A DNA stretch of 64,000 bases, from the NCBI RefSeq assembly GCF_041146395.1, contig NC_090997.1:35443501-35507500 (forward strand). Reading direction: 5' to 3'. Positions 33,682 through 45,051 of this stretch are shown here, in pieces. Origin of the DNA: Eulemur rufifrons (Eukaryota; Chordata; Mammalia; Primates; Lemuridae). The notes under the pieces were generated by a model. The model was not told where the DNA came from, did no database searches, and was given only the letters and a program-made list of their open reading frames with translations. Each line of letters begins with the position of its first letter. Position 1 is the first letter of the stretch. The position numbers were made by a program, and so were the translations under genes.

Positions 33682-33732
33682 GTCTAAAATGAGATTGTCT
33701 TAGACAATCTCAGATCTAAATTGCATTTTAGA
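33682..33732. repeat. Nested inverted repeat
   Basis: GAGATTGTCT (33691-33700) and AGACAATCTC (33702-33711) form a 10-bp stem with a single-base spacer. Outside it, TCTAAAATG (33682-33690) pairs with CATTTTAGA (33724-33732) across an extra AGATCTAAATTG on the right arm. Confidence 0.9.
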
Positions 33733-34169
33733 AGGATAAGAGGAAGATACAAGAATAAAGTGCTATGAAATTAAAGAACAATATCTAGTGGGTTTTTATT
33801 TTCTAGGAGACCCTTCCTTCAAAGCTGTTGAACGAAGAGTAATTTTCACTGTACTGTTTCTGCCACCAGGAATTATAAAAATGCTTTTTCCTGTTCAAAT
33901 TCTGCAATAAGCTAAAAGCTTTCGTGAAAAAAAAGTGGCTTCTTGATTCTGAGAATGATCCAGAGAACACAAATTATAATGTAAAATTAAAGTTAATTTT
34001 TTCCGAATACAAATATCTTTTTCTCTATGTCCAAGAGAGCAGTGACTAGTTATTGCAAGGACATCTGCATTTTAACAGAGGAAAAGAGGTAATCCAAAGA
34101 ATAAATCTGTAATGGTGGGACTTCAGACATGGGTCAACAAGACATGGAAGGCTTTCCTTGGAAAAGCAG
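33733..34169. other. No recognised feature
   Basis: AT-rich. Nothing identified. Confidence 0.4.
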
Positions 34170-34405
34170 TGATGTGGTGATGTGGTGGAAAGAGCTTAAC
34201 GTCAGAGGCTTAACATGAATGCTGGCTCTGCTACTTACTAATTCTGAACAAGGACAGATTTTCAGCCTTTCTCTAAGCCTCGGTGTTCTTGTTTGTAAAA
34301 AATAAATAACTAAATAAATATGATCTATAAAAATAACTCTCTTATGTGGCCACTTTGATTGTCACATGAAGCCAGGTCAAGCAGGAAGTAGGTGTCCAGT
34401 GCTAA
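34170..34405 (+). mobile_element. MIR SINE
   Basis: GATGTGGTGGAAAGAGCTTA (tRNA-like head), GAATGCTGGCTCTGCTACTT, TTTCTCTAAGCCTCGGTGTT, CTTGTTTGTAAAAAATAAAT and a diverged 3' part with GCAGGAAGTAGGTGTCC, in sense order. Confidence 0.8.
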
Positions 34406-34547
34406 TCTCTATGGTTTTACCATCTTTAAAGTGTGGAGTGCTCCATCAAAGCTCTAGCTGAAGAGTCAAATATGTGTAATTACAGTAGCCTATTTCTGGC
34501 AAATGATATTTTAAGCAGATTAAAAGAGAATAAAAAGAAGATAATGT

Positions 34548-34745
34548 ACTTATTGAGTACCTGCCATACAGTCAGAAACAATTTCCACGAGCATGTTATA
34601 TGATAACTCATTTAACCCTGACAAGTGCCCTAGGAGATGGGTACTATTTTAGCCCTATTTTTCTTAGCATAGGGAAGCTAAGTAATATGCTTTATTGATG
34701 TCACATGACTAATGAGGTGGACTCTGAATTTTAAGGCAAGGAGTT
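34548..34745 (-). mobile_element. MIR SINE, antisense
   Basis: TTGAGTACCTGCCATACAGT, ATAACTCATTTAACCCTGAC, CCTAGGAGATGGGTACTATT and GATGTCACATGACTAATGAG are in reversed MIR order. It lies 140 bases from another MIR in the opposite orientation. Confidence 0.82.
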
Positions 34746-35079
34746 TAGCCATTTTCTCTATTTCTTTTAGTGGGAAATGAGATCTAGAGTCCATAATTAA
34801 ACAATTTAATTTTTGCAGTCATTTTACCCTTAGGACATATCCCACTGAAAGTGTGTAGTCAAATTACCATATTTTAAAATCACCTGGAATTTTATCTTCT
34901 CATGTAGTTATACCACTGACAATACATATTTAGTTTCATTTTAAAATTTTTATTCTTAAGAATATTCTTTTATTTATTGAATTTTATAATTTTGTAAAAT
35001 ATTTTTATGGTCCTCTAATTAAGCAAAGCTATATTTTAAGAAAGCTATCTTCTATCTTTTCCCCTTCAACCTATTCAAT
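34746..35079. other. No recognised feature
   Basis: AT-rich. Nothing identified. Confidence 0.4.
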
Positions 35080-35790
35080 TTTACCCCTTCAAAGGAACAT
35101 TTTTGAAAATTTTATTTTTAACTATTTTCTATTTGTATTTTTAATACTAACAGTTACATAATTTTTTTTTAATGAAACAATAGCAAACTGCACACCTTTT
35201 TTATCTGCCTTGCATTTTTGACCTTTGGATGGATATGTTGACATGTATCCTATTATTATTGATAGACATCTTGGTTTTTTGATATTACCAATAGTTCTAC
35301 TTTGAATAGCCTTATGCAAACCAAGTACATATTTTTGGTGGCATATCTTTGAGATAGATTCCTAGAATCAGAATTTCTAAGTCAAGAGGTAAATAGATAT
35401 GTAATCTTTCTAGATATTTCCAAAGTTCCCATTACAGTGATTGTGTCATTTGCAATCTTACTAACAATGTACAACAGTGCTGTTTTTTCACAGCTTCTCC
35501 AACAAATATGTTGTGAAACTTTGTATTTTTAATTTGTGCTTATACTGGGAAACAGTATCTAAACGCAGTTTTCATCCTTTTTTATGATTGAGTTTGTATA
35601 TCTTTTCTTAATGATTAAAAGACATGTGCATTTGTATTTTATGAAATGTTTATTTTTTCTCTTTCCAATTTTCTGTACTTTTTCTATTGCATTGTTTCTT
35701 CTTTATTTTTAGAAGCAAAAATACTGTTATAAACTTTTCCTGGAGTAATACTTTTATTTGTTTGGCATATTTTTATTCCATGCTTGGTTT
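35080..35790 (-). mobile_element. Ancient L1M, antisense 3' part
   Basis: GAATAGCCTTATGCAAACCA, TTTGAGATAGATTCCTAGAA, TCAGAATTTCTAAGTCAAGA, GTAATCTTTCTAGATATTTC, CAAAGTTCCCATTACAGTGA and CACAGCTTCTCCAACAAATA are diverged antisense landmarks of the L1M4/L1M5-like ORF2 end. Confidence 0.65.
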
Positions 35791-38009
35791 GTATTATAAA
35801 GTATACAAGATACTGGAAAATTTATTCATTGTTTTAATTTTACTTGTTATTTAAAGCTCTCAATTCAAATCACCTTCAATGGAACATGGGAAATAATTTA
35901 GAGTTATTTATCAATCATTATTAAAAGTTCATATTTGGATAAGAAAATCAACTTCAATAAATTAATTTGGGAATCATATAAGGCAATGAACAGTATTTGT
36001 CAAAATAGGTGGATCCCTGGTCTAGTATCAAACAAGCCTCAGTATCTTACTGACCTAGCACAACGGTGGTTCACTTCTCAATCACATTATGACATATACA
36101 AGTAGAACTGCTCTCTTTGGTGGTTTTCCTCCAAGTAGTGACTCAGGGATCTGGGTTTCTTTCATGTTAAGACACTGTTACCTTAAACTTGTGGTCCCTA
36201 ATTTTACCACAAAAGAAGGGAAAGTATAGACAATTGTGAAGACAGTTTATGGCCAGGCCTAAAAGAGATGTACATGACCTCTACCCATATCCTTTGGACC
36301 AGAAGAGAGTCAAAGAGGGTCTGAAACAGTCTTCCTGTGTGCCCAGAAAGAGCACAGTAACTTCTCTCCCTTCCCTCTCCTCCCCTCCCCTCTCCTCTCC
36401 TCTCGTCTCTCTTCTCTCTTCTCTTCTGTTACTTCTGTGAGCATAAAACCAGGTTGGCATTACATGATCCCAATTCTAATATTCAGTTAATGATTTACTC
36501 AACTGTGGACACATTTCCAGTGGGACATTCATATTCTTTTGGAAACTCTAATATTTGGAGTTAAAAACACTAGTCTCTTGTATCACATTGAGATGAAGTA
36601 AACTCATGGGCTGAGAACATCATTTTGATGCAGCCATGTTTGACCTTTGTGCAAAAACAGCAGAGAAAGAAAACTAGTTTCTGTGCAAAGAAGAAAAGAG
36701 AAGTGCAGAGAGAAACAGAAAAAAAAAAAATCAAATTCCCCCTATGAATGGAAGGAGTCACTTTTACTCGCGTATGACTGACCGCAAATTTACAAACAAA
36801 ATTCAATGCTTAAGCATACGATTTTATTCATCTTTCCATAATCAAATGCAATTTCTATCTTGGGCTTCCCTTTTTACCGATATTAGAAAACATTTTCTAA
36901 GTCACTACCTAGTAAACTAAGCAGAAGTTACTTGATCTAATCTGGATTAAAATTTCATAAATTTAGGATTTAAACTCAGGTAGTTGAGGAGAAAGAACAT
37001 CAGTTTAACATTTTCTCCTGCCCATTACTGAGGTTGTGGTAGCATGCCGTGGTTCATGACATTGGTGGCAAGGGGAATCTGGTCCTTGACCATCTCTTAA
37101 AACCAGACTTCAAGGAGATATGATGCTTCCTATTTGGTCATTGTCAGTATGTGCTATTAATGCTGAGGTCCCTAGGTTTATTATGGTGCCTCTTGTCCAA
37201 GTTCATGTTGCTATTCCTCCCTACTTGAACTTCAAGGTGTCTTATAATCTCTGGTTGCTACTTCCACACCTCCCTGGCATCCTACGAGGATTCCTTTCAG
37301 CCTAACAGCCTAGATGCTCCACCCTTGCTGCCCATAGCTGGGCATCCTTCTGGGTGCAGGGATTCTTTACCAAGGCCAGTGGCCTCTTGGGTCACACCTG
37401 GAAACAAGACAGAAGCATTCTTGCTTTAGGATGCCCTCAAATTTAACTTTTCTGTTGTCATTCTCTCTCAAGAGCAAGGTTTAGTGTTCTTTAGAACTTT
37501 AGGTGGGTCTAGTTCACAACAGTAGTTAACACTCCTATATTTTCTGTCCATATTTGGGGAAAAAATTCTCTTGGTCCAGTCCAGAGAAGGTATTTATTTC
37601 CTTTCTGTGTGGGAAAAATAAGCACATCTTTTCTCCAATGAAACCATTTATATGGATCACTCAGGTAGAGAATAGTAAGACTGTTTCCCTTCCCTAAAGA
37701 AAAGCACAGAGTTTGTGAGCTAAAGGAAAAGGGTTTGGTGCAGAGTTAGAGGTATAGTGGGCTGACCCATTAGTCATCAAGTCAGTCAAGTCCACTCCAT
37801 GAATGTAGATGATAGAAATTGTGTTTATCCAGCTGCTACACATACTCAAACTCCTAAACTGGGTAAAATTTTACAACACTTTTAAGTTGTGAGAGAGCTG
37901 GCTCATGTGTTTAAAAATAATATATAAAAATAATAAATGGAATGGTTGGATGTGATTAAACAGAAAAAGGATGATTCAGATACAGTTTGTGTGGTGGACA
38001 AATCAGGCA
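35791..38009. other. Unassigned, with a pyrimidine tract at 36362-36429
   Basis: Mostly unrecognised. CTCCT/CTCTC units form a simple repeat at 36362-36429. The stretch 37000-37440 is GC-richer but shows no defensible exon. A12 occurs near 36719-36730. Confidence 0.4.
36362..36429. repeat. (CCTCT)n pyrimidine-rich simple repeat
   Basis: CTCCCCTCCCCTCTCCTCTC and similar units. Purine-free apart from single interruptions. Confidence 0.9.
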
Positions 38010-38135
38010 TGTGGTGAGCTTTTTCACATGAACTATTGCATTTAAGTCTCATAATCACTGTGAAGTAGATGTTAGTTGCTTCATTTGGGGGGGAGGAAAA
38101 ATAAAACAAGATTGGGTTACCCAAGTCAAAATAAG
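38010..38135 (-). mobile_element. MIR SINE, antisense
   Basis: TTTAAGTCTCATAATCACTG, TGAAGTAGATGTTAGTTGCT and GGGTTACCCAAGTCAAAATA fit a reversed MIR core, with the central 'cattttacagatgag' phrase changed to a G-rich run. It ends at the adjoining LTR. Confidence 0.6.
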
Positions 38136-38140
38136 AACCC

Positions 38141-38603
38141 TGTTGTGGGTTGAATTGTGTCCTCCCAAAAGAAGTATTGAAGTCCTCAATGCCTGATACT
38201 GTGAATGTGACCTCATTTGGAAATGAGATCTCAGTAGATGTAATCAAGCTTAGATGAGGTTAGACTGGATTAAAGGAGACCCCTAAATCCAGTGACTGGT
38301 GTCCTTATAGGGAAAAAAAGGTTTAAAGACTCTCAGATACGCACAAAAGGAAAACAACCACATGAAGTTGTAGTCAGAGATTGGAGTAATGCAGTTACAG
38401 CTGAGGAATGCCAACACTTGCCAAGAACCACCAGAGGCTAAGAAGAGACAAGGAAGTAGTCTTCTAGAGCCTTCAGAGGGAACCTGGCCTTGCTGACAAC
38501 TTGAAACTTCTACCCTCCCAAACTGTGAGAGAATAAATCTCTATTATTTTAAGCCACTCAGATTGTGGTAATTAGTTGTGACAGCCTTAGGAAACTAATA
38601 AAA
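38141..38603 (+). mobile_element. Solo LTR, ERVL-MaLR MLT1-type
   Basis: Starts TGTTGTGGGTTGAATTGTGT, continues GACCTCATTTGGAAATGAGA, GACTGGTGTCCTTATAGGGA, GTCTTCTAGAGCCTTCAGAG and ACTGTGAGAGAATAAATCTC (the AATAAA polyadenylation signal), and ends TTAGGAAACTAATA. Full length for the family, with no internal retroviral region. Flanking duplication not clear. Confidence 0.85.
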
Positions 38604-38606
38604 AAA

Positions 38607-38682
38607 TCCCATTTATTGAATGCTATAAAGTTTCAGACATTCTCCTGCTACTTAATTAAATCCTTACACCAGCCATTACCTC
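38607..38682 (-). mobile_element. MIR SINE, antisense, part left of an LTR insertion
   Basis: CCCATTTATTGAATGCTATA, TTTCAGACATTCTCCTGCTA and ATTAAATCCTTACACCAGCC are the reversed 3' half of a MIR. It is cut at the LTR start and resumes at 39049. Confidence 0.8.
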
Positions 38683-39048
38683 TGCTATAAACTGAATGTC
38701 TGTGTCTCCCCAAAATTCATATGTTGAAACCTAATCCCCAATGTGATGGTATTAGGAGGTGGAGCCTTTGGGAGGTGATTAGATCATGAACTCAGAACCC
38801 TCAGGAAAAGGATTAGTGTCCTCATGAAAGGGACCCTACAGCACTCTCTTGACCTTTTTATCATTAAGGGCACAGTGAAAAAGTGCCATCCATGAACCAG
38901 GAAGTGGGTCCCTACCAGACATCAAATCTGCCAAGGCCTTGATCTTGGACTTCACAGCCTTTGGAACTATGAGAAATACGTTTCTGTTGTTCATAAGCTA
39001 CCCAACTCTATCGTACTTTTGTTATAGCAGCCCAAATGGACTAAGGCA
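38683..39048 (+). mobile_element. Solo LTR, ERVL-MaLR MST/MLT1-type
   Basis: Starts TGCTATAAACTGAATGTCTG, then CAAAATTCATATGTTGAAAC, GATGGTATTAGGAGGTGGAG, CTTTGGGAGGTGATTAGATC, GAACCAGGAAGTGGGTCCCT, GATCTTGGACTTCACAGCCT and ACTATGAGAAATACGTTTCT, ending AGCCCAAATGGACTAAGGCA. The flanks are ACCTC (38678-38682) and ACCTT (39049-39053), a 5-bp target duplication with one change. It splits a MIR. The LTR's AATAAA has decayed to AATACG. Confidence 0.9.
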
Positions 39049-39180
39049 ACCTTCAGTTACAAAGAGGACACTAAAGTTTAAACAGGTTAAATACCTCACC
39101 AGTGTCACACGATTGCAAAATGATAGGACCAGAATTTTAAAGTCAGATTCAAAGATTCTACTATATTATAAAATGCCTTT
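39049..39180 (-). mobile_element. MIR SINE, antisense, part right of the LTR
   Basis: GTTACAAAGAGGACACTAAA, GTTTAAACAGGTTAAATACC, TCACCAGTGTCACACGATTG and ACCAGAATTTTAAAGTCAG continue the MIR begun at 38607. Confidence 0.82.
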
Positions 39181-39454
39181 CTAGTTTCATACAGCCAGAA
39201 AGTTTTCAGTTTCTAACCCTTGTTACTAAACAGAATGAAAAGATGAAATGTCATATTCATCAACACAATGCTGATGTTAACAAATAAAAGCTTATGGGGA
39301 TGTCACTGTAAAGTTCTAAGCATGATATATTAGATTTATAAAGGAAAAATGAAATTCAAATATACTAGTGAGATAGTCACATGATCTTAAATTATTTTGT
39401 TTTACTTCAATTTTCTCATTATATAAAAGAGAGTTAACAGAGCTGTTATTTTTT

Positions 39455-39620
39455 TTAATTTTTCAATTTTTGTGGTATAGAACATTTTAAACATTTACTA
39501 ACATAGAATAATATCATATATCCAAATATATTTTAATATATCATGTGGCTTCAATAATTATTAACTCATAGCCAATCTTCTTTCACTTAAAGCTACAGCC
39601 ATCACTGCCAACTTAGATTT
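39455..39620 (-). mobile_element. Old L1M 3' end
   Basis: TTTGTGGTATAGAACATTTT, AAACATTTACTAACATAGAA and TTCAATAATTATTAACTCAT, then AGCCAATCTTCTTTCA: the 'cttcaacaattatcaactcatggccaatc' phrase of L1M 3' UTRs. Orientation inferred from the position of the A-rich end. Confidence 0.6.
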
Positions 39621-41717
39621 TTCTATAGTAAATATCCTATCTATCATTTAATTCCACACACATATACATGTGTGCAAACATATATGCTATATATAATATT
39701 ACGTAATTTAAGTACTTCTCCGTGTAGAACGACTGTGGAAAAAAGAAGAGGAAAAGGAAGAGCATAAGTGACAGGTTACCTGACACTACCTGCCCCCTAT
39801 CCCAGCTGTACCAAAGCTCTGCCTCCTTTCTGCTTCTCACTTCTTGCCTGGAGTATAAGACTCAGGCTACCTTGCCTGATTACTCAATAAAAGAGAATAA
39901 GTCTAACCAAAACAGGGAGAGCTATTTCCTCATATTCACTTTTCCAAAAGCTAGAGATTTTGGCAAACCTGTCTGTTAGAAGTTTCTGGAACCCTATGCT
40001 TTAGGCACTTCTTCTGGAAAGAAAAAGTCAGCACTCACCTCCAGCAATATTTTTCTAACTTTCTTGATAACAACAATCACCTAGAATTCTAATTAAAAAT
40101 TTAGGTTCAGTCCCTGAATATTGCCATGGTTAGCAAGTATTATAAAAATATAGAAATGCAATTAATCATCATTTATTTGAAATAAGAATATAGGACTACA
40201 AATATTTATTATTAATCTTAAATTCAAAGGTACTGGAATCCTGTATTTTATCTGGCATCCCTACCAGGGTGATGTTCAAGAATCATGTTTTTAATATGTA
40301 CTTCAGGTGGTTTTTTTTACAATGTCTACAGTAGAGATTCTGAGCTGTTTTATTTTTAGCCAAGCCTACCAATCACCTCTCTAAGTGACCCTTAAAATAC
40401 TCAAATTAGCTGTACAAATGTCACCATCATTGTTATTTACTATTGCTTGCCATGATTTGCAATCATAATTATGTACACTATTAGCATATGTTAGATGAAC
40501 TTAGTTCATAGCACTAAACTCTTGATGTATATCTGGTCTTCAAACTTTCATAATAACTGTCTCAATTTTTTAAATTAGAAGGAAAATTTTACAAGATGCC
40601 AGGGAAGCTGTAAAAGTAGGTCTTTGGAACTGAAATTTAATGGTTCTTCTTGACCTTGAATTTATGACATCATTTGAATCAAGCTGAATAATGACAGAAT
40701 GTGGTGAGCTTGACCACAGTTTTGTCCTCAAAGGATCCTCATCTCTGGAATGTGCTTCTTCTCTTGGTCCAATGAAACATGAGCTTCCTGGCTCAAAGGA
40801 TACCTCCAAGGGCCAATTGTTTACAAAAACATTTGCCTGAGGGCTTGAAAGTAGGGGTCCTGATAATAGATAGCATTTTAAGTGCATTTGCCATGTAGGA
40901 ATCCCTGGAGTCTCAGTAATAGAAGCATTTCAAAAAGTAATAACAATAATTAGGCATGTTAGTTTATGAAAAATTAGCCTCATTTTGAAGGTTTGACATG
41001 TCAATGAGTCCCAGATTTCATAAATCAAGGTATGAGAAGCTAATTGTCAAAAATACAGAGATGGATTTAATAAACATAACTTAGTCCAGCTTCAATAGCC
41101 CAGCAGCCCAAGAAAATTTCAGAACATGATTTCTCAGAACTTTCATGACCTTTGGGAGCCTTCCATTCAAGAAAAATCAAGCAGATTTGCTTTAAGTAAT
41201 TCCAACCTTCAATGATAAATGAAAAGAATCCTTCACAAACATCAGAGATCTTTTAATGTTTTTATTTTAAAAGGTCTAAATGTTCTTTAGAGTTTTAAAA
41301 TTATTTTCATAGATTTGAAGAAGGTTTTAGTTTCTTAGGGCTAGTACTTTGGGAACAATGAAAGATATACTAGGAGAATTTGCCCCTTGCATAGCCTCTT
41401 GTTAAGAGAAAATATGATGTAATATTGAGATAGTTTTCATGCTTTGGTCAGACTAGTACTTGAAATCCACTCAGATTTTATAAAATAATATGGAATGACT
41501 GGTCCCTGAAATTCCCCCTATACTTTTTACCTTTAAGAATTTGTTAAAACTTTAGATTATAATGGCTTCCTACTCCTACCTCTCACCCAAATGGCTTAAG
41601 TCCTGCAGGAGAAAACATAGTCACTTTCCTAGAAAAAAATAGTTCAGGGTTATTTTCAACTTATAAAATATACTAGGAATTTGAATTCCCCAATATGCAT
41701 TAGAACTCAAGGGTTCT
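39621..41717. other. Unassigned AT-rich DNA
   Basis: No family named with confidence. A 105-codon minus frame at 40570-40887 lies in a patch of more even composition and matches nothing I know. Confidence 0.35.
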
Positions 41718-42318
41718 AGTTTTATACCAGTACCATGCTGTTTTGGTTACGATAGCCTTGTAGTATAATTTGAAGTCAGGTGATGTTATGCCCTCAGATT
41801 TGTTCTTTTTGCTTAGAATTGCTTTGTTTTGTTGGGATCTTTTTTGGTTCCAAATGAAGCTTAGGATTATTTTTTCTAGGTCTGTGAAATAAAATGTTGG
41901 TATTTTTATGGGAATTGCACTGAATCTGTAAATCACTTTGGGAAGTATGGACATTTTAATGATGTTGATTCTACCAATTCATGAACAAGGGGTGTTTTTC
42001 CATTCCTTTGCTTGCTGTGTTAACTGTGATTTCTTTTATCAGTGTTTTATAGTTCTCCTTGTAGAGATCTTTTACCTCCTTGGTTAAGACCAATAGACTA
42101 GAATAGAGAATCCAGAAATAAAAAACATACAACTATGACCAACTGATCTTTGACAAAGAGACAACATCATATACTGGGGAAAGGATGCCCTATTCAATAA
42201 ATGGCATTGGGAAAATCAGATAGCCACATACAGAAAAATGAAACAGGACCCCTCTCTCTCGCCATATACAAAAATTAATTCAAGATGGATAAAAGATTTA
42301 AATGTCAGACATGAAATG
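41718..42318 (+). mobile_element. L1 ORF2 segment with inverted 5' half, no poly(A)
   Basis: 41718-42089 is antisense ORF2: TTTTATACCAGTACCATGCT, GAAGTCAGGTGATGTTATGC, GGGAATTGCACTGAATCTGT, CTTGTAGAGATCTTTTACCT. From about 42090 it turns to sense: CCAATAGACTAGAATAGAGA, CCAACTGATCTTTGACAAAG, TAAATGGCATTGGGAAAATC, TTCAAGATGGATAAAAGATT. In an intact L1 the antisense half ends only about 13 bases before the sense half starts. The element stops inside ORF2 near 42318 with no 3' UTR and no A tail. Confidence 0.82.
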
Positions 42319-42395
42319 GAATATTTGGTACAAAGGAAATGCTCAATAGATCTTGAGTGAATTGAAGAAAAAATAATGAATGAATGTGCACATTT
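42319..42395 (+). mobile_element. L2 LINE 3' tip
   Basis: ATATTTGGTACAAAGGAAAT, GCTCAATAGATCTTGAGTGA and a final AATGAATGAATG resemble the end of L2. Short and diverged. Confidence 0.45.
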
Positions 42396-43119
42396 CAAGT
42401 GAGGAATCAGCCATTTGATTGTAGGTAAAATTGCTGATATAAGTTTTTCATATTAGCAAGGATGCAATCAGCATAAAGAATGATGATGTTGAAAGTAACA
42501 TATTTTCCCTACTGCATCAGCTGCCGTGAAAAAGCAATAAACAATTCTCAAGAAAACCCTTCTGAACAAATATTTTGGTTGTCCAGAATAGGGAGGAGCT
42601 GCCCACATGAATGTTTTAAAATGAGAATGATGACTGTCTTTTTCCACAAGGGGTACGCCAACTCTGAGAAGACCTATGAGTCGTGTCATTGATTTTATGC
42701 AATTCTTGTTGTTGAAATTTTATTTTCGTTACAAGTGTCTAATATTATATAAATCAGAGTAAAAACCTTAACCATTCCAGTAATGGACTCAAAACCATAT
42801 ATTTAATTTTTAAACTTACCTTAAATCTTGCAAAACTCTTAGCTTTCCTAATACACTGAGGTAGTGTTTATTTCTTTTTGCCAGTTTTAGTGCATGTCAG
42901 TTTACTTGGCACTATTTCAAGGCTTTCTTTGAATGTGAACAGGCTTTTCCTTGTTTGACATTAATTCAAGAAGCTTTATTTACCACAAGAAGTTATTTGC
43001 TATTGACTTTTACTACCAAATTATTTCTCTTTTAAGACCAGTTAACTTAAAATTTAGTTAAGCTCTCTCAAGTCTTAGAAACTAGCTCTACCTCAAAATC
43101 CATTCTGCTTATCTTTACT
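42396..43119. other. No recognised feature
   Basis: AT-rich. Opposed frames of 70-73 codons (42468-42692) are antisense to each other and unrecognised. Confidence 0.4.
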
Positions 43120-43665
43120 CAGTTTATTGAGGTGAAATTTACACACAATAACATTCACCAATTTTAAGTATGTAATTTAATGAGTTTTGAAAAATGTATA
43201 CATTTATGTTTATATGTTTCCTTATATCACTTTATAGTCAATTTCCTTCTCTAGCCCCAGTCCCTTGAAACCCCAGATTTGCTTTCTATCACCAAGGTTT
43301 TGCTTTTTCTAGTAATATCTTCTAAATGTCTACATTTGGCTTCTTTCAATTAGCAAAGATTTTAAGATTCATGTATGCTCTGTATATCAATTTTTTTATT
43401 ACTGAGTAGATTTTCATTATATAGATATATTACAATCTGTTTTCCCATTCACATGTTGATGTACATTTGTGTACTATCAAGGTTTTGGATATTATAAATA
43501 TTCATATACAAATATGTGTATGGACATATATTTTAATTTCTCTTGGGTAAGTACCTTAAAGTGGGAATGCTAAATCTTACATAAATTTATAAAGAACCTC
43601 AAAAATATTTTCCAAAGTGGCTATAGCATTTTTCATTCCTGCCAGCAACGTATGAAATTTCCACC
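43120..43665 (-). mobile_element. L1M 3' UTR and ORF2 end, antisense
   Basis: TTATTGAGGTGAAATTTACA, AATGAGTTTTGAAAAATGTA, TTACTGAGTAGATTTTCATT, GTTGATGTACATTTGTGTAC, TTTCTCTTGGGTAAGTACCT and TTTTCCAAAGTGGCTATAGC run in the order of antisense L1MB/L1MC 3' ends. Confidence 0.8.
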
Positions 43666-43859
43666 AACAAGAATAGAATGATGTAATATTTGGGACATTC
43701 AGTAGAGTTCTCACAAGGAAAAAAATCAATCAATTAATTTAAAAAGAAAACACTACCATTTCTGGATCTCTTCTACTGGTTGCTTTCTGTCCTGGTTATG
43801 AGTATTATTTTCCTGATTCTTTGAATTTTATTGCATTCAGGAAATCAGGAAATTATGAT

Positions 43860-44655
43860 CAAATGGTAGACAAAGCAAACTGTGATTGAATAGTGGACAA
43901 TGTGAATTTTATGAATTTCACTTTGTTCATTGCTAGATTTTGTTGTATTCCATTAAAGAGTATTAAAGCTTGACCTTTTGTGATTTGCTCTTAAGATCTG
44001 TTCAAGTAGATCCAGAGCCCTGTAAAAGTGGGTATTTAGGCTAAGGTTAACTTAACTCCATTGCCTATGCCACATTCCTGTCAAGATTCAACCCAATGGC
44101 CCAGATCCCCAAGTATTAGGAGATTTTTCTACTCTCACTTGTGGAAACACAGGCTATGCCCATATCTGTTTGGATTACTATTTTCCAGTGTTTTTCCCCC
44201 CCAGGCCTGAGTAATTTCCTCTAGCACATGCTACAGATAAGTACTCATCCAATGATGAGCACCCCCCCACCACCACACTCTATCCTCTGCCCATGGATTT
44301 CTGAAGTTCTTATTCTATGCAACTTCCTCCTCCTTTTCCACAAATTGCAGCTATCTTGGCTTCCCAAATCCCTAATCTCTGTCTCCTCAACTCAATGAGA
44401 CTTCTGGGCTCTGTTTGGCTTTCTTCTCTGCTCACCACAGCCTGGGAACTGCCTCCAGTCGGTAAGTGGAGGCAATTGTAGCACTCATGTCTTTAGCATT
44501 CCTCCTGTGAGTGATCATAGTCTTGATGTCTATAATCCAATGCTGAAGAGTGATGCTTTTTTGTGTGGGGTCTGGTTTTCTAATTGTTTATGACAGTAGG
44601 GTAATCCAGGTCCCTATTTCTTCATTCAAAGCTAGAAGTGGAAATTCTCTCACTC
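43860..44655 (-). mobile_element. L1M 5' UTR remnant
   Basis: GAATTTTATGAATTTCACTT, TGCTAGATTTTGTTGTATTC, GGGAACTGCCTCCAGTCGGT, GATGCTGAAGAGTGATGC on neighbouring positions, and GTAATCCAGGTCCCTATTTC ending at CTAGAAGTGGA. This is the reversed L1M 5' UTR, which in sense begins TCCACTTCT. It is GC-richer than its flanks, as L1 promoters are. No ORF1 is attached. Confidence 0.55.
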
Positions 44656-45051
44656 GACTCTTGGGTAAAAAACAAAAAAACCAAAAGAACACCTCAGTTA
44701 TAAAGTAATATAATCAGTTGAGAGTGATATTAAGATATGGAATGGTAATGTTTTCATTATTATAGAAGATATTTTTTCCAAATTCTTCACAAAAACAACT
44801 CCTGGTACAGGTATTTAAAGTGTTCACCTATTTGTTGAATTTCTTAATACAGCATGATTAGAAAGACTCTTATTTGTGTTACAGTATATTTCAATGATAG
44901 GCATTCTTCTTTAATCTTCATTTCTTTCCAGAGATTTTTAATTGATAAATTTTGTGTGGTTACAATTTGTTGTGCAATTATTTTTATCTTATAGCCCATT
45001 CTCTTTGATATGTAATAATCAAATTTACTCTAAATTTTAACTTTTAAAATT
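44656..45051. other. No recognised feature
   Basis: AT-rich. Nothing identified. Confidence 0.4.

Noticed and set aside
40055..40110. MER20-like fragment
   Set aside because: AATCACCTAGAATTCTAATT is suggestive, but too short and diverged to list.
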